From Desulfuromonas sp. (GTDB taxonomy: Bacteria; Desulfobacterota; Desulfuromonadia; Desulfuromonadales; BM515): DNA of 33,229 bases. Both the position numbers and the translations under genes were made by a program. Under the pieces are notes generated by a model. That model worked only from the letters and a program-made list of their open reading frames with translations. It ran no database searches and was not told where the DNA came from. The DNA is taken from assembly GCA_002869635.1 (NCBI GenBank), contig PKUF01000007.1, positions 16,636 through 49,864 of the forward strand, in the 5' to 3' direction. Of this stretch, positions 19,680-28,586 are shown piece after piece (position 1 is the first letter of the stretch; the number at the start of each line of letters is the position of its first letter).

Positions 19680-19787
19680 TCAACAGGCGGGGCAGGTTAC
19701 CGTCTGTTTCCCCCCTTTGAGTTCGGCACAGTCCGACAGTGTGACGGCCAGAAAAACCACCAGCACAAAAGAGATCAACTTACGCAT
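19680..19787 (-). CDS. Small 35-aa exported or lipoprotein-like peptide MRKLISFVLVVFLAVTLSDCAELKGGKQTVTCPAC
   Basis: Strong SD GGAGGTGAG before the ATG at 19787, hydrophobic signal segment, Cys after LSD, terminal CPAC. Upstream of and co-oriented with the porin gene. Confidence 0.65.
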   Translation of the reverse strand: MRKLISFVLVVFLAVTLSDCAELKGGKQTVTCPAC

Positions 19788-20132
19788 CGTCTCACCTCCT
19801 CTCACCTGTTGTGTCCGCCCATCGGGCTGTGCGTCAAAAGACAGCCACGTCGAGTTTCATACAACTTCTTCAACTATGATGCCAAAAGTAAAACACTGAT
19901 CTACAAAACCCCAAGCCTTTAAATATAGGGCCTTTTCTTCTCGCCCCTTTCCCTCAAGAGGCTCCAGAAGCGCAGGCGAAAAGCCCTCGGGTGTTGAAAA
20001 TCAGCCACAATGTGAATTCTAACGTCATCAATCCACGCTCAAACTTAACAGGAGAACATTAAAACATCCCACGTTCCCTTTCAAGCAAAAACATGATTAC
20101 ATAGACGAGAGAGAGCCACCGCCGCGTATACA

Positions 20133-20666
20133 CTAGAGAGACGACTCAAGCAGCTTCTTGAGGGCATCACGACGAAGGAGACTTCCGTCATGCTCAATTT
20201 TCTGAGCCCGATCAATCAGGATGAGTCTCGGGATCGCATAGACATTATAGAGTCGCTGAACCCGTCCATCATCCATCACAACCATCCGCGAAAATGGTGG
20301 GGGGCTCTCCCCTTGAAGCTGTTTCACGGCGGCCAAGGTGTCCTGAAGGTAGACTTCGACAACATGCACTTCATTTTCAGCCAGATACGGCGCAAGGGCC
20401 TCGATTTCCCGACTCTGCTCCGTACAGCTGGCGCACCATGTTGTTCCGAGCTTGAGAAGAACAATCTCTCCACGCAACGATGAGAGGGTGAACGCCTCAC
20501 CCTTCAGGTCTGGGAGAGTAAAGTCCGCAGCGTCCTTCTCGGCGGCCGCGGCGTCATGCACCCACAAGCCAATCAGAAAAAAAATGACTGCGGGAATCAT
20601 GTGCACAACCACACCGCACCTTGACAAAAAAGACGCTGTTCTATTTTTAGACAAAAAAGTACTCAT
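20133..20666 (-). CDS. TlpA/redoxin-family periplasmic thiol-disulfide protein
   Basis: N-terminal hydrophobic segment, DFTLPDLKGEAFTLSSLRGEIVLLKLGTTWCASCTEQ (CXXC), YAIPRLILID. Confidence 0.85.
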   Translation of the reverse strand: MSTFLSKNRTASFLSRCGVVVHMIPAVIFFLIGLWVHDAAAAEKDAADFTLPDLKGEAFTLSSLRGEIVLLKLGTTWCASCTEQSREIEALAPYLAENEVHVVEVYLQDTLAAVKQLQGESPPPFSRMVVMDDGRVQRLYNVYAIPRLILIDRAQKIEHDGSLLRRDALKKLLESSL

Positions 20667-20690
20667 TTATAGAACACAGGTCAAGCAAAA

Positions 20691-21098
20691 TCAGACAACA
20701 CTTCTCTGGCAAAGCTCAGTCAGGACACCGCCACTCGCCTTAGGATGCAAAAAGGCGATCAGCGTGTGATGTGCTCCCCGTCGTGGCGCCTCGTCGATCA
20801 GCCGCACTCCTTCTTTTTTCAGTGCCGCCAGTGCCGCTTCAAGATCGTCGACTTCATAGGCGAGGTGGTGAACCCCTTCACCATTTTTGTCAAGAAACTT
20901 GGCCACCGGCGAATCGGGCGAGGTCGGCTCGAGAAGCTCAATTCGGCTCTCACCGATTTGCAGAAAAGCGACTTTGACCTTCTGCTCGACCACCTCTTCT
21001 GTCCCCTCTAAAACCATTCCGAGGGTATCGCGATAAAAGGGTATCCCCGCCTCGAGACTGCGCACGGCGATTCCGACATGATTCAGCTTCCGCGTCAT
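20691..21098 (-). CDS. mce: Methylmalonyl-CoA epimerase
   Basis: LNHVGIAVRSLEAGIPFYRDTLG, IELLEPTSPDSPVAKFLDKNGEGVHHLAYEVDD, HPKASGGVLTEL. Confidence 0.93.
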   Translation of the reverse strand: MTRKLNHVGIAVRSLEAGIPFYRDTLGMVLEGTEEVVEQKVKVAFLQIGESRIELLEPTSPDSPVAKFLDKNGEGVHHLAYEVDDLEAALAALKKEGVRLIDEAPRRGAHHTLIAFLHPKASGGVLTELCQRSVV

Positions 21099-21150
21099 GG
21101 ACCAACTCCTAGGGTATAAACCAATTTAACGACTCTGCAAGTCTGGGTAG

Positions 21151-21180
21151 AAAAAAAGGAGGGCTATGCCCTCCTTTTTT
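21151..21180. terminator. Intrinsic terminator between the mutase and epimerase genes
   Basis: AAAAAAGGAGGGC-TAT-GCCCTCCTTTTTT; abuts the mutase stop codon at 21180-21182. Confidence 0.85.
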
Positions 21181-22835
21181 CAAATCACCACCGTCTCTTG
21201 ATGTTCACCAAAGACATCGCGCATAACATCCGAAATCTCGCCGAGTGAAGCGTAGACCTTAACCGCGTCGAGGATATACGGCATGAGGTTGTCACTTCCC
21301 CTTGCCGCCTGACGCAGGGCTTCCAGTTTTGCCGCCACCGTTTCAGCATCACGCCCTTCTTTAACGGCCCTAAGTCCCTTTTTCTGGGCAATCTCGACTT
21401 CGGGCTTGATCTTGAGCAAATCCTTGGGAGGCTCTTCTTCAGTCGTAAACTGATTTACCCCAACAATGATCTGTTCATTGCTTTCGATCGATTTCTGATA
21501 GGCGTAAGCGCTATCCTGAATCTCTTTCTGCTGAAAACCACGACTGATCGCCTCAGGTGCTCCGCCAAGCTCATCAATCTTGGCGATATAAGCGAGGGCT
21601 TTCTCTTCAATCTGGTCGGTGAGACTCTCCACCATGAAGGAGCCGGCGAGGGGATCGATAGAGTCAGCCGCCCCCGATTCATAAGCAATCACCTGCTGAG
21701 TTCGCAGAGCAATACGGACGGAATCCTCGGTGGGAAGAGCCAACGCCTCGTCACGGCTGTTGGTGTGCAGTGACTGAGTTCCGCCAAGAACAGCGGCGAG
21801 AGCCTGGATGGTGACACGCATGATGTTGTTATCCGGCTGCTGAGCGGTCAGCGTGCACCCGGCCGTCTGGGTATGGAAGCGAAGCATCTGACTCTTCGGA
21901 TCTTTGGCGCCGAAGCGCTCTTTCATGATCTTTGCCCATATCCGACGAGCGGCGCGGAACTTGGCAACCTCTTCTAGCAGGTTGTTGTGGGCGTTAAAGA
22001 AGAAGGCGAGGCGTGGGGCAAACTCATCGACATCAAGCCCGGCCTTGATCGCCGCCTCAACATAAGCGACACCATCAGCAAGAGTAAAAGCGACTTCCTG
22101 TACGGCGCTGGAGCCAGCCTCACGAATATGATAACCGGAGATGGAGATGGTATTCCACTTGGGGACGCAATCTTTGCAATAGGCGAAGATATCGGTGATG
22201 ATCCGCATCGATTCGTTGGGCGGATAGATATAGGTCCCGCGCGCCATGTACTCTTTGAGGATATCGTTTTGGATCGTCCCCATCACCTTGTCGGAACTAA
22301 CCCCCTGCTTTTCGGCGACGGCGATATACATCGCCAGCAACACCGACGCGGTGGCATTGATGGTCATCGAGGTTGAGACCTTATCAAGCGGGATCTGATC
22401 GAAAAGGATCTCCATGTCGGCGAGGGTGTCTATGGCGACACCGACCTTGCCGACCTCACCGTCAGCCATAGCGCTGTCTGAGTCATACCCCATTTGGGTC
22501 GGCAGATCAAAGGCGACCGAGAGACCGGTCTGGCCGGCGCCGAGCAGATAGCGATAGCGCTCATTTGACTCTTTGGCGGTGCCGAAGCCGGCGTACTGCC
22601 GCATGGTCCAGAAACGACCACGGTACATGGTCGGCTGAACGCCACGCACAAAGGGGTAGGCGCCGGGAAATCCGAGCTTTTCCATGTAGTCGTCATTCGA
22701 CTTGAGCGGCGTAAAGACCCGCTCGAGTTCAATTCCCGAGGTGGTGTCAAACGACTCCCGCCGCTCAGGGGCCTTGCTGAGGACCTTCTTTAGAGGACCG
22801 TCTTCCCAACGCTTTTTCTCATCTTGAATGCTCAT
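21180..22835 (-). CDS. Methylmalonyl-CoA mutase large (catalytic) subunit without B12-binding domain
   Basis: [67 protein letters not shown] before the ATG at 22835. The protein ends after the TIM-barrel region. Confidence 0.93.
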   Translation of the reverse strand: MSIQDEKKRWEDGPLKKVLSKAPERRESFDTTSGIELERVFTPLKSNDDYMEKLGFPGAYPFVRGVQPTMYRGRFWTMRQYAGFGTAKESNERYRYLLGAGQTGLSVAFDLPTQMGYDSDSAMADGEVGKVGVAIDTLADMEILFDQIPLDKVSTSMTINATASVLLAMYIAVAEKQGVSSDKVMGTIQNDILKEYMARGTYIYPPNESMRIITDIFAYCKDCVPKWNTISISGYHIREAGSSAVQEVAFTLADGVAYVEAAIKAGLDVDEFAPRLAFFFNAHNNLLEEVAKFRAARRIWAKIMKERFGAKDPKSQMLRFHTQTAGCTLTAQQPDNNIMRVTIQALAAVLGGTQSLHTNSRDEALALPTEDSVRIALRTQQVIAYESGAADSIDPLAGSFMVESLTDQIEEKALAYIAKIDELGGAPEAISRGFQQKEIQDSAYAYQKSIESNEQIIVGVNQFTTEEEPPKDLLKIKPEVEIAQKKGLRAVKEGRDAETVAAKLEALRQAARGSDNLMPYILDAVKVYASLGEISDVMRDVFGEHQETVVI

Positions 22836-22928
22836 CGCCAACTCCTTCTTTTTCGTCATAAGTCGTACATCTATCGCCTGACCGTCAGCGCGGCCACTGA
22901 GAAACAGCGTGGTTCCCCGTACGCCCCA

Positions 22929-23489
22929 TCAGCGCGTCACCACGGCGAGCACCCGCACTTCGTCACCATCCCGCGACAGGAGACGGTGCCGCAAGGCGGC
23001 GTCAAAATAGATGGCATCGCCCTCATCCAGTTCAAAGCGCTCCTCCTCGAGGATCACTTCGGCTTTGCCACCGATAATCAACAGGAACTCTTCCCCTTCA
23101 TGGTTGTAAAGAGTCTCTTCCCCGGCACGCTCGGAGACCGTCACCATGAACGGCTCCATTTTCTTGTTGCGTTTACGAAAAGAGAGCGCTTCATAGGTAT
23201 AGCCGTGGCCCGTTCCAGCCTTGGAGATCACCCGACTAACGACCCGCCTGTCATCTCGCTTGACGACCTCAAATTTGCGCTCCTCTTCATCCTCTTCAAA
23301 GAAGTGCCCCATCTTGACGTCGAAGAAGCGGGCAATCTTGGAGAGCGTGGCAATGGGTGGGGAGACGTTATTGTTCTCAATCTGAGAGATCAAAGCCGGA
23401 GAGAAACCGGTCTCGCGTGCCACATCCTGAAGCGTCAATTTTCGTGCCTTGCGCAGCTTCTTGATCTTGGCTCCGATATTGTACTCCAT
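22929..23489 (-). CDS. XRE-family HTH transcriptional regulator with C-terminal cupin domain
   Basis: IGAKIKKLRKARKLTLQDVARETGFSPALISQIENNNVSPPIATLSKIARFFDV; cupin ETLYNHEGEEFLLIIGGKAEVILEEERFELDEGDAIYFDAALRHRL. Confidence 0.92.
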   Translation of the reverse strand: MEYNIGAKIKKLRKARKLTLQDVARETGFSPALISQIENNNVSPPIATLSKIARFFDVKMGHFFEEDEEERKFEVVKRDDRRVVSRVISKAGTGHGYTYEALSFRKRNKKMEPFMVTVSERAGEETLYNHEGEEFLLIIGGKAEVILEEERFELDEGDAIYFDAALRHRLLSRDGDEVRVLAVVTR

Positions 23490-23501
23490 GGCTCACCTTT
23501 T

Positions 23502-23521
23502 AAAAATAGAAAGTAGTTTTA
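23502..23521 (-). promoter_or_regulatory. 20-bp shared element, copy 1 (leader of the XRE-cupin gene)
   Basis: Minus strand reads TAAAACTACTTTCTATTTTT, identical to plus strand 28567-28586. Confidence 0.75.
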
Positions 23522-23531
23522 GAAATGACAG

Positions 23532-23560
23532 GATATATCCTATAACGCACGAATTGTCAA
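23532..23560 (-). promoter_or_regulatory. Candidate sigma70 promoter of the XRE-cupin gene
   Basis: Minus strand TTGACA (23560-23555), 17-nt spacer, TATATC (23537-23532). Confidence 0.65.
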
Positions 23561-23576
23561 TGAAATTATTCATTTA

Positions 23577-23596
23577 GAATAAAGGCACCTTTATTC
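23577..23596. promoter_or_regulatory. Palindromic operator-like site upstream of the XRE promoter
   Basis: GAATAAAGG-CA-CCTTTATTC, perfect 9-bp arms. Confidence 0.5.
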
Positions 23597-23812
23597 AGAA
23601 TTAAATCTTTTCCGCTCTTTTTTGGCGTTTACAGCACTCTCTCAGCCACTCCGGCAAAGCCTCTAATATCATTCAACTTCCGTTCTACTCTTGCGGGTGG
23701 AGATCTTGAGAAGCAACGCCTTGACACACCCCACCCTCTATGCTAACCACAAATTCTCATAACAACGCCCCCCCCTCTTCCCTGCGCCTGGCGCAGCAAG
23801 GAGCCGAAAAGA

Positions 23813-24889
23813 ATGCACAAGAAGCTCTATATCCCCGGACCGGTCGAGATCAGTCGTGATGTTTTTGAAGCGATGATGCAGCCAATGGTTGGTCACCGCA
23901 TGAAGGAGTACGCAACGCTGCACCATGAGGTGACCGACGGCCTCAAGAAACTCCTCAACTGCAACGATCCCGTTTTCCTCTCCACCTCCAGCGCTTTCGG
24001 TGTTATGGAGGGGGCGGTACGAAATCTGGTCCAGAAGCGCTGCGCGAACTTTACGAACGGCGCCTTCAGTGGCAAATGGCACGATGTCACCCTACGCTGT
24101 GGCATCGAGGCGGACCGTTTCAGTGCCGAATGGGGAGAACCTATTACCCCCGAGATGGTCGACGTGGCCCTGGCCACTGGCAAATACGACGCCATGACGA
24201 TGGTCCACAATGAGACCTCTACCGGCGTCATGAGCCCACTGGCCGAGATCGCCGAGGTGATGCGACGCTACCCTGATGTCTCTTTTATCGTCGACACGGT
24301 CTCGTCGATGACAGCCGTCCCCCTTGACGTGACGGCGCTCGGCACCGACGTCTGTCTCGCCGGAGTCCAAAAGGCATTCGGCCTCCCACCGGGACTCGCC
24401 ATCTTCTCGGCCTCCCGCCGCGCTCTCGACAAAGCCCGTCGCACACCGGGGCGGGGCTACTATTTTGACTTTGAGGAATTTGAGAAAAACGACCTCAAAG
24501 ACAACACCCCGAGCACCCCCTGCATCAGCCTGATCTACGCCATGGCGCACCAACTACGCAAGATGTTCGACGAAGGGCTTGACAAGCGTTACGCTCGCCA
24601 CAGCCAGCTGGCCGAAAAAACCCAGCAGTGGATCCTCGACCAGGGGTTCTCTCTTTTTGCCGCCGAGGGCTGCCGTTCTCATACCCTGACCTGCGGCCGC
24701 AACGACGAGCGGACAGACCTTGAGAGCCTTAAAAAACTTGCCGCCGAGCGCGGCTATGCTCTCGACAATGGCTACGGCAAAATCAAGAACAGCACTTTTC
24801 GCATTCCGCACATGGCTGACTTCACCGCTGCCGACCTCGATGAACTTTTTGCCCTGCTTGAAGAACTTCTCCCTGCAGCACGCAGCTAG
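23813..24889 (+). CDS. Class V aminotransferase (alanine-glyoxylate/serine-pyruvate aminotransferase-like)
   Basis: IPGPVEISRDVFEAMMQPMVGHR, VHNETSTGVMSPL, FIVDTVSSMTAVPLDV, GVQKAFGLPPGLAIFSAS. Confidence 0.88.
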   Translation: MHKKLYIPGPVEISRDVFEAMMQPMVGHRMKEYATLHHEVTDGLKKLLNCNDPVFLSTSSAFGVMEGAVRNLVQKRCANFTNGAFSGKWHDVTLRCGIEADRFSAEWGEPITPEMVDVALATGKYDAMTMVHNETSTGVMSPLAEIAEVMRRYPDVSFIVDTVSSMTAVPLDVTALGTDVCLAGVQKAFGLPPGLAIFSASRRALDKARRTPGRGYYFDFEEFEKNDLKDNTPSTPCISLIYAMAHQLRKMFDEGLDKRYARHSQLAEKTQQWILDQGFSLFAAEGCRSHTLTCGRNDERTDLESLKKLAAERGYALDNGYGKIKNSTFRIPHMADFTAADLDELFALLEELLPAARS

Positions 24890-24899
24890 ACGTCCCACA

Positions 24900-24945
24900 A
24901 AAAAACAAGGCCCCGGTTCCTTCTGGAACCGGGGCCTTGTTTTTT
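24900..24945. terminator. Bidirectional terminator between the class V aminotransferase and glmS
   Basis: AAAAAACAAGGCCCCGGTTCC-TTCT-GGAACCGGGGCCTTGTTTTTT, 21-bp perfect stem. Confidence 0.92.
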
Positions 24946-24962
24946 ACGAAAAATGAGACGAA

Positions 24963-26792
24963 CTATTCGACCGTGACACTCTTGGCGAGATTCCGCGGCT
25001 GATCGACATCGGTCCCTTTGTGAACTGCGATATGGTAAGCGAGCAACTGCAGCGGGATCGAAGTAAGAATCGGCATCAGTTCATCGATGGTATCGGGAAG
25101 CAGGAGCAGAGCATCGACCTTCTCTTTGAGCTCCTGACGTGTTTGAGTGGTGATGGCGATCACCTTGCCCCCCCGAGCCCGTACCTCCTCCATGTTCGAT
25201 ACGACCTTTTCGTAGGTGTCGTTATCAGGAGCAAGAATAACCACCGGCAGTTGCTCATCAATCAGAGCGATGGGGCCGTGTTTCATCTCTCCAGCCGGAT
25301 ACCCCTCGGCATGAATATAGGAGATCTCTTTGAGCTTGAGGGCGCCCTCCAAAGCGATCGGATACTGATTTCCCCGACCGAGATAGAGAAAATCACTCGC
25401 CAACGCATAATCGCGGGCGATCTCTTCGCATGCCTTGTCAAGCTCAAGCGCCTCTTCAACTTGCCGTGGCAGAGCCAGTAGGGCGCCGGTCAGGCTTTGA
25501 CACTCCTGTGCCATAAGAGTTCCGCGCACACGCCCAAGCCGTAAGGCAAGGAGAAAGAGCGCAACCAACTGAGTGGTGAAGGCTTTGGTCGAAGCGACCC
25601 CGATCTCCGGTCCGGCATGGGTGTAGATCACCCCATCACTCTCCCGAGCGATGGAGGATTCAACAACATTACAGATCGCCACCGCCTTCCCCCCCTTGCC
25701 CCGCGCCTCGCGCAACGCCGCTAAGGTATCAGCGGTCTCGCCGCTCTGACTGATCAAAACGGTGAGGGTTTTGTCACTAACAATCGGATCGCGATAGCGG
25801 AACTCGCTGGCGATATCGACTTCTACGGGAATCCGCGCCAGCTTCTCGATCATGAATTTGCCAACCAGCCCCGCATGCCAAGAGGTACCGCATGCGACAA
25901 CAAAGAGCTTCTCAATCCCTTCAAGGTCCTCTTGCTCAAGCTCAAAGCCGCTGAGATAGACGTCGCTCTGGTCATCCACCACCCGCCCGGCAACAGTGTC
26001 AGCCAGGGCGCGGGGCTGCTCGTGGATCTCCTTAAGCATGAAGTGGCGATACCCGCCCTTCTCTGCCATCAGCGGGCTCCAGGTGATCGTCTTACTCTGC
26101 TTTTGCCGCTCTTTGCCGTCCAGATCGGTCACCCGCATTGCGGCGGGAGTAAAGATCGCCATCTCACCGTCGTCGAGAAAAACCATCTCACGGGTGTGGG
26201 AGAGCATCGCCGGGATATCGGAGGCGACGAAGTACTCCCCCTCTCCTTTACCGACCACCAGTGGCGAACCGAGCTTGGCGACCACCAGTGTATCGGGCTC
26301 ACAACAGCTAAGAATCGCCACCGCGTAAGCACCCCGCACCCGCGCCAGAGCTTGGCGTACCGCCGCTTCAAGTCCAGCTGTTTGCTTCGCGGTCTCCTCG
26401 ACCAGGTGGGCGATCACCTCGGTATCGGTTTCGGAGCGAAAGGTATGACCCTGCGCTTGCAACTCATCCTTCAGTTCAAGGTAATTCTCAATAATCCCGT
26501 TATGCACCACCACAAAATCACCCGCCTTGTGGGGGTGGGCATTGGTTTCCGAGGGACGGCCATGAGTCGCCCAGCGGGTATGACCGATCCCGCGACTTCC
26601 CGTCAGGGGAGCCTGTTGCAGCAGCGACTCTAGGTTGATCAGCTTCCCCTCCGCACGCCGGGTATGAATCTCCCCCGCTTCAAGGGTCGCAATCCCCGCC
26701 GAATCATAACCGCGATACTCGAGACGGCGCAGACCGTCGAGGATAATCGGAGAGGCCTGCTGCGGCCCGATGTAACCGACAATTCCACACAT
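24963..26792 (-). CDS. glmS: Glutamine--fructose-6-phosphate aminotransferase (isomerizing)
   Basis: [38 protein letters not shown] domains; C-terminal [15 protein letters not shown]. Confidence 0.97.
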   Translation of the reverse strand: MCGIVGYIGPQQASPIILDGLRRLEYRGYDSAGIATLEAGEIHTRRAEGKLINLESLLQQAPLTGSRGIGHTRWATHGRPSETNAHPHKAGDFVVVHNGIIENYLELKDELQAQGHTFRSETDTEVIAHLVEETAKQTAGLEAAVRQALARVRGAYAVAILSCCEPDTLVVAKLGSPLVVGKGEGEYFVASDIPAMLSHTREMVFLDDGEMAIFTPAAMRVTDLDGKERQKQSKTITWSPLMAEKGGYRHFMLKEIHEQPRALADTVAGRVVDDQSDVYLSGFELEQEDLEGIEKLFVVACGTSWHAGLVGKFMIEKLARIPVEVDIASEFRYRDPIVSDKTLTVLISQSGETADTLAALREARGKGGKAVAICNVVESSIARESDGVIYTHAGPEIGVASTKAFTTQLVALFLLALRLGRVRGTLMAQECQSLTGALLALPRQVEEALELDKACEEIARDYALASDFLYLGRGNQYPIALEGALKLKEISYIHAEGYPAGEMKHGPIALIDEQLPVVILAPDNDTYEKVVSNMEEVRARGGKVIAITTQTRQELKEKVDALLLLPDTIDELMPILTSIPLQLLAYHIAVHKGTDVDQPRNLAKSVTVE

Positions 26793-26813
26793 GGCTTTTA
26801 CATCTTCCTATGG

Positions 26814-28208
26814 TTAGGATGAACTCTTCTTGCTGCGCTTTTTCCGTTTGGCCCACCCCTCAACCACCTTCTGTTCGCTGCGCGAGAGGGCCAGTGCGTC
26901 AGGGGGGACATCACGGGTGATGGTCGATCCGGCCCCGATAAGGCTGCCACGACCGATCCGCACCGGCGCCACAAATTGGGTATCACTGCCGACAAAGACA
27001 TGATCCTCAATCACCGTCTTGTACTTGTTGACCCCGTCGTAGTTGCAGGTGATGGTGCCACAGCCGATATTGACCTCGGCCCCGATCTCGGCATCCCCGA
27101 TATAGGTCAAGTGACTCGCCTTCGACCCAAAACCGATCTGTGCTTTTTTGGTCTCGACAAAATTGCCGATCTTGTTCTCGCCGGCAAGGACGGTCCCGGG
27201 TCGCAAATGCGCCATCGGTCCGATGTCGGTGGCATCTCCGACGCGACTCTCCTGCAGCACCGAACCACTTTTGATATGCACCCGCTCACCGATCTGACAG
27301 TCTCGAATGGTCACCCCAGGACCAATCTCACAGTCACGACCGATGGAGGTTCTTCCGTGGATATGAACTCCGGGGTGCAAAACCGTGTCGGGACTGATCG
27401 ACACAGTTGTATCAACATAGGTCGTCGCCGGATCGATTAATGTAACGCCATCGCGCATCAACTGCTGACTGACTCGCTGACGTAACAGGGCCGAAGCCTC
27501 AGCAAGTTGACCCCGGTCATTGATCCCCATCGCCTCGCAAGGAGCATCCATGACCACAGCGCAAACCCGCTTCCCCTCTTTACGGGCCAGCGCGACCACG
27601 TCAGTCAGGTAGTACTCCCCTTGCGCATTGTCACGTCCCACCCCCTCAAGGGCTGAGAAAACCCAAGGAGCGGAAAAAGCATAAATTCCGGTATTGATCT
27701 CACGAATCGCTTTTTGTGTCGCATCGGCATCCTTCTCCTCGACGATGCACGCAACATCCTCCCCCTCCCGGACGATCCGCCCGTAGCCGTGCGGGTTCTC
27801 CACCTCTGCGGTCAGAACAGTCACTGCCGCCCCGGCTTGATCGTGCTGAACGAGAAGCGCCTCAAGAGTCTCTCGCCGCAACAACGGGACATCGCCACAG
27901 AGAAGAAGTAGGGTTCCACTGAAGTCTTCAAGTGAAGACGCGGCACAAAGGAGAGCATGGCCGGTACCAAGCTGATCTTTCTGTTCAGCCAAACGAACGG
28001 ATGGCTGCGAGCAAGCCGCCGCCACCGACTCACGACCATGCCCCACGACCAGAACCTGAGGGTCACAACCGACCTCTTCGGCCCTCTGCAGGGGGTAGTG
28101 AAGCAACGGCTGCCCCAGCAACCGGTGCATGACCTTGGGGAGCCGTGACTTCATCCGGGTTCCTTTTCCCGCCGCCAGAATCACCGCGGCACGTTGTTGC
28201 TGCGCCAT
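26814..28208 (-). CDS. glmU: Bifunctional N-acetylglucosamine-1-P uridyltransferase / glucosamine-1-P acetyltransferase
   Basis: VILAAGKGTRMKSRLPKVMHRLLGQPLL; hexapeptide repeats; GDAEIGAEVNIGCGTITCNYDGVNKYKT. Confidence 0.97.
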   Translation of the reverse strand: MAQQQRAAVILAAGKGTRMKSRLPKVMHRLLGQPLLHYPLQRAEEVGCDPQVLVVGHGRESVAAACSQPSVRLAEQKDQLGTGHALLCAASSLEDFSGTLLLLCGDVPLLRRETLEALLVQHDQAGAAVTVLTAEVENPHGYGRIVREGEDVACIVEEKDADATQKAIREINTGIYAFSAPWVFSALEGVGRDNAQGEYYLTDVVALARKEGKRVCAVVMDAPCEAMGINDRGQLAEASALLRQRVSQQLMRDGVTLIDPATTYVDTTVSISPDTVLHPGVHIHGRTSIGRDCEIGPGVTIRDCQIGERVHIKSGSVLQESRVGDATDIGPMAHLRPGTVLAGENKIGNFVETKKAQIGFGSKASHLTYIGDAEIGAEVNIGCGTITCNYDGVNKYKTVIEDHVFVGSDTQFVAPVRIGRGSLIGAGSTITRDVPPDALALSRSEQKVVEGWAKRKKRSKKSSS

Positions 28209-28259
28209 AGAGCCTCCTTATTCTTCGGCAGAAACCTGCCTGCACTATCAAAACGACGC

Positions 28260-28288
28260 ATTATCCGAAATGGGGAGAAGGGAGTCAA
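28260..28288 (-). promoter_or_regulatory. Candidate sigma70 promoter of glmU-glmS
   Basis: Minus strand TTGACT (28288-28283), 17-nt spacer, GATAAT (28265-28260). Confidence 0.55.
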
Positions 28289-28332
28289 GATCGATCCCAG
28301 CCCTCCACCCTTTCACGGCGGCAGAAATATCA

Positions 28333-28345
28333 TTGGTCTGACCAA
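28333..28345. promoter_or_regulatory. 13-bp palindrome resembling FCD-type GntR (FadR/PdhR/LldR class) operators
   Basis: TTGGTC-T-GACCAA. Confidence 0.4.
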
Positions 28346-28529
28346 AAACAAAACATCAGTTTGGTAAAGAACACCCCCTAACAACCCCTTTCTACTTTTA
28401 TCACTTCGTTGAGTCGAATAATAAAAATTCTATTTATCACGGCTAAATATTTTTAATTACAAGAAAAATTCAGCCCTCCAAAAAGTTTCACTATAAATAA
28501 AGGTTTTTATCTATGGTAAACGATATTTA

Positions 28530-28558
28530 TTGACAATTTTCACCATTTCAGATATACG
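28530..28558 (+). promoter_or_regulatory. Candidate sigma70 promoter of the carboxylase operon
   Basis: TTGACA (28530-28535), 17-nt spacer, TATACG (28553-28558). Confidence 0.6.
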
Positions 28559-28566
28559 AACGCAAA

Positions 28567-28586
28567 TAAAACTACTTTCTATTTTT
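28567..28586 (+). promoter_or_regulatory. 20-bp shared element, copy 2 (leader of the carboxylase operon)
   Basis: TAAAACTACTTTCTATTTTT, identical to minus strand 23521-23502. Confidence 0.75.

Noticed and set aside
19865-19890. Sigma54-like TGGCAT-N5-TTGAA upstream of the small peptide/porin genes (minus strand)
   Set aside because: Missing the essential GC at -12; too weak to call.
25875-26633. 252-aa plus-strand ORF
   Set aside because: Antisense shadow of glmS.
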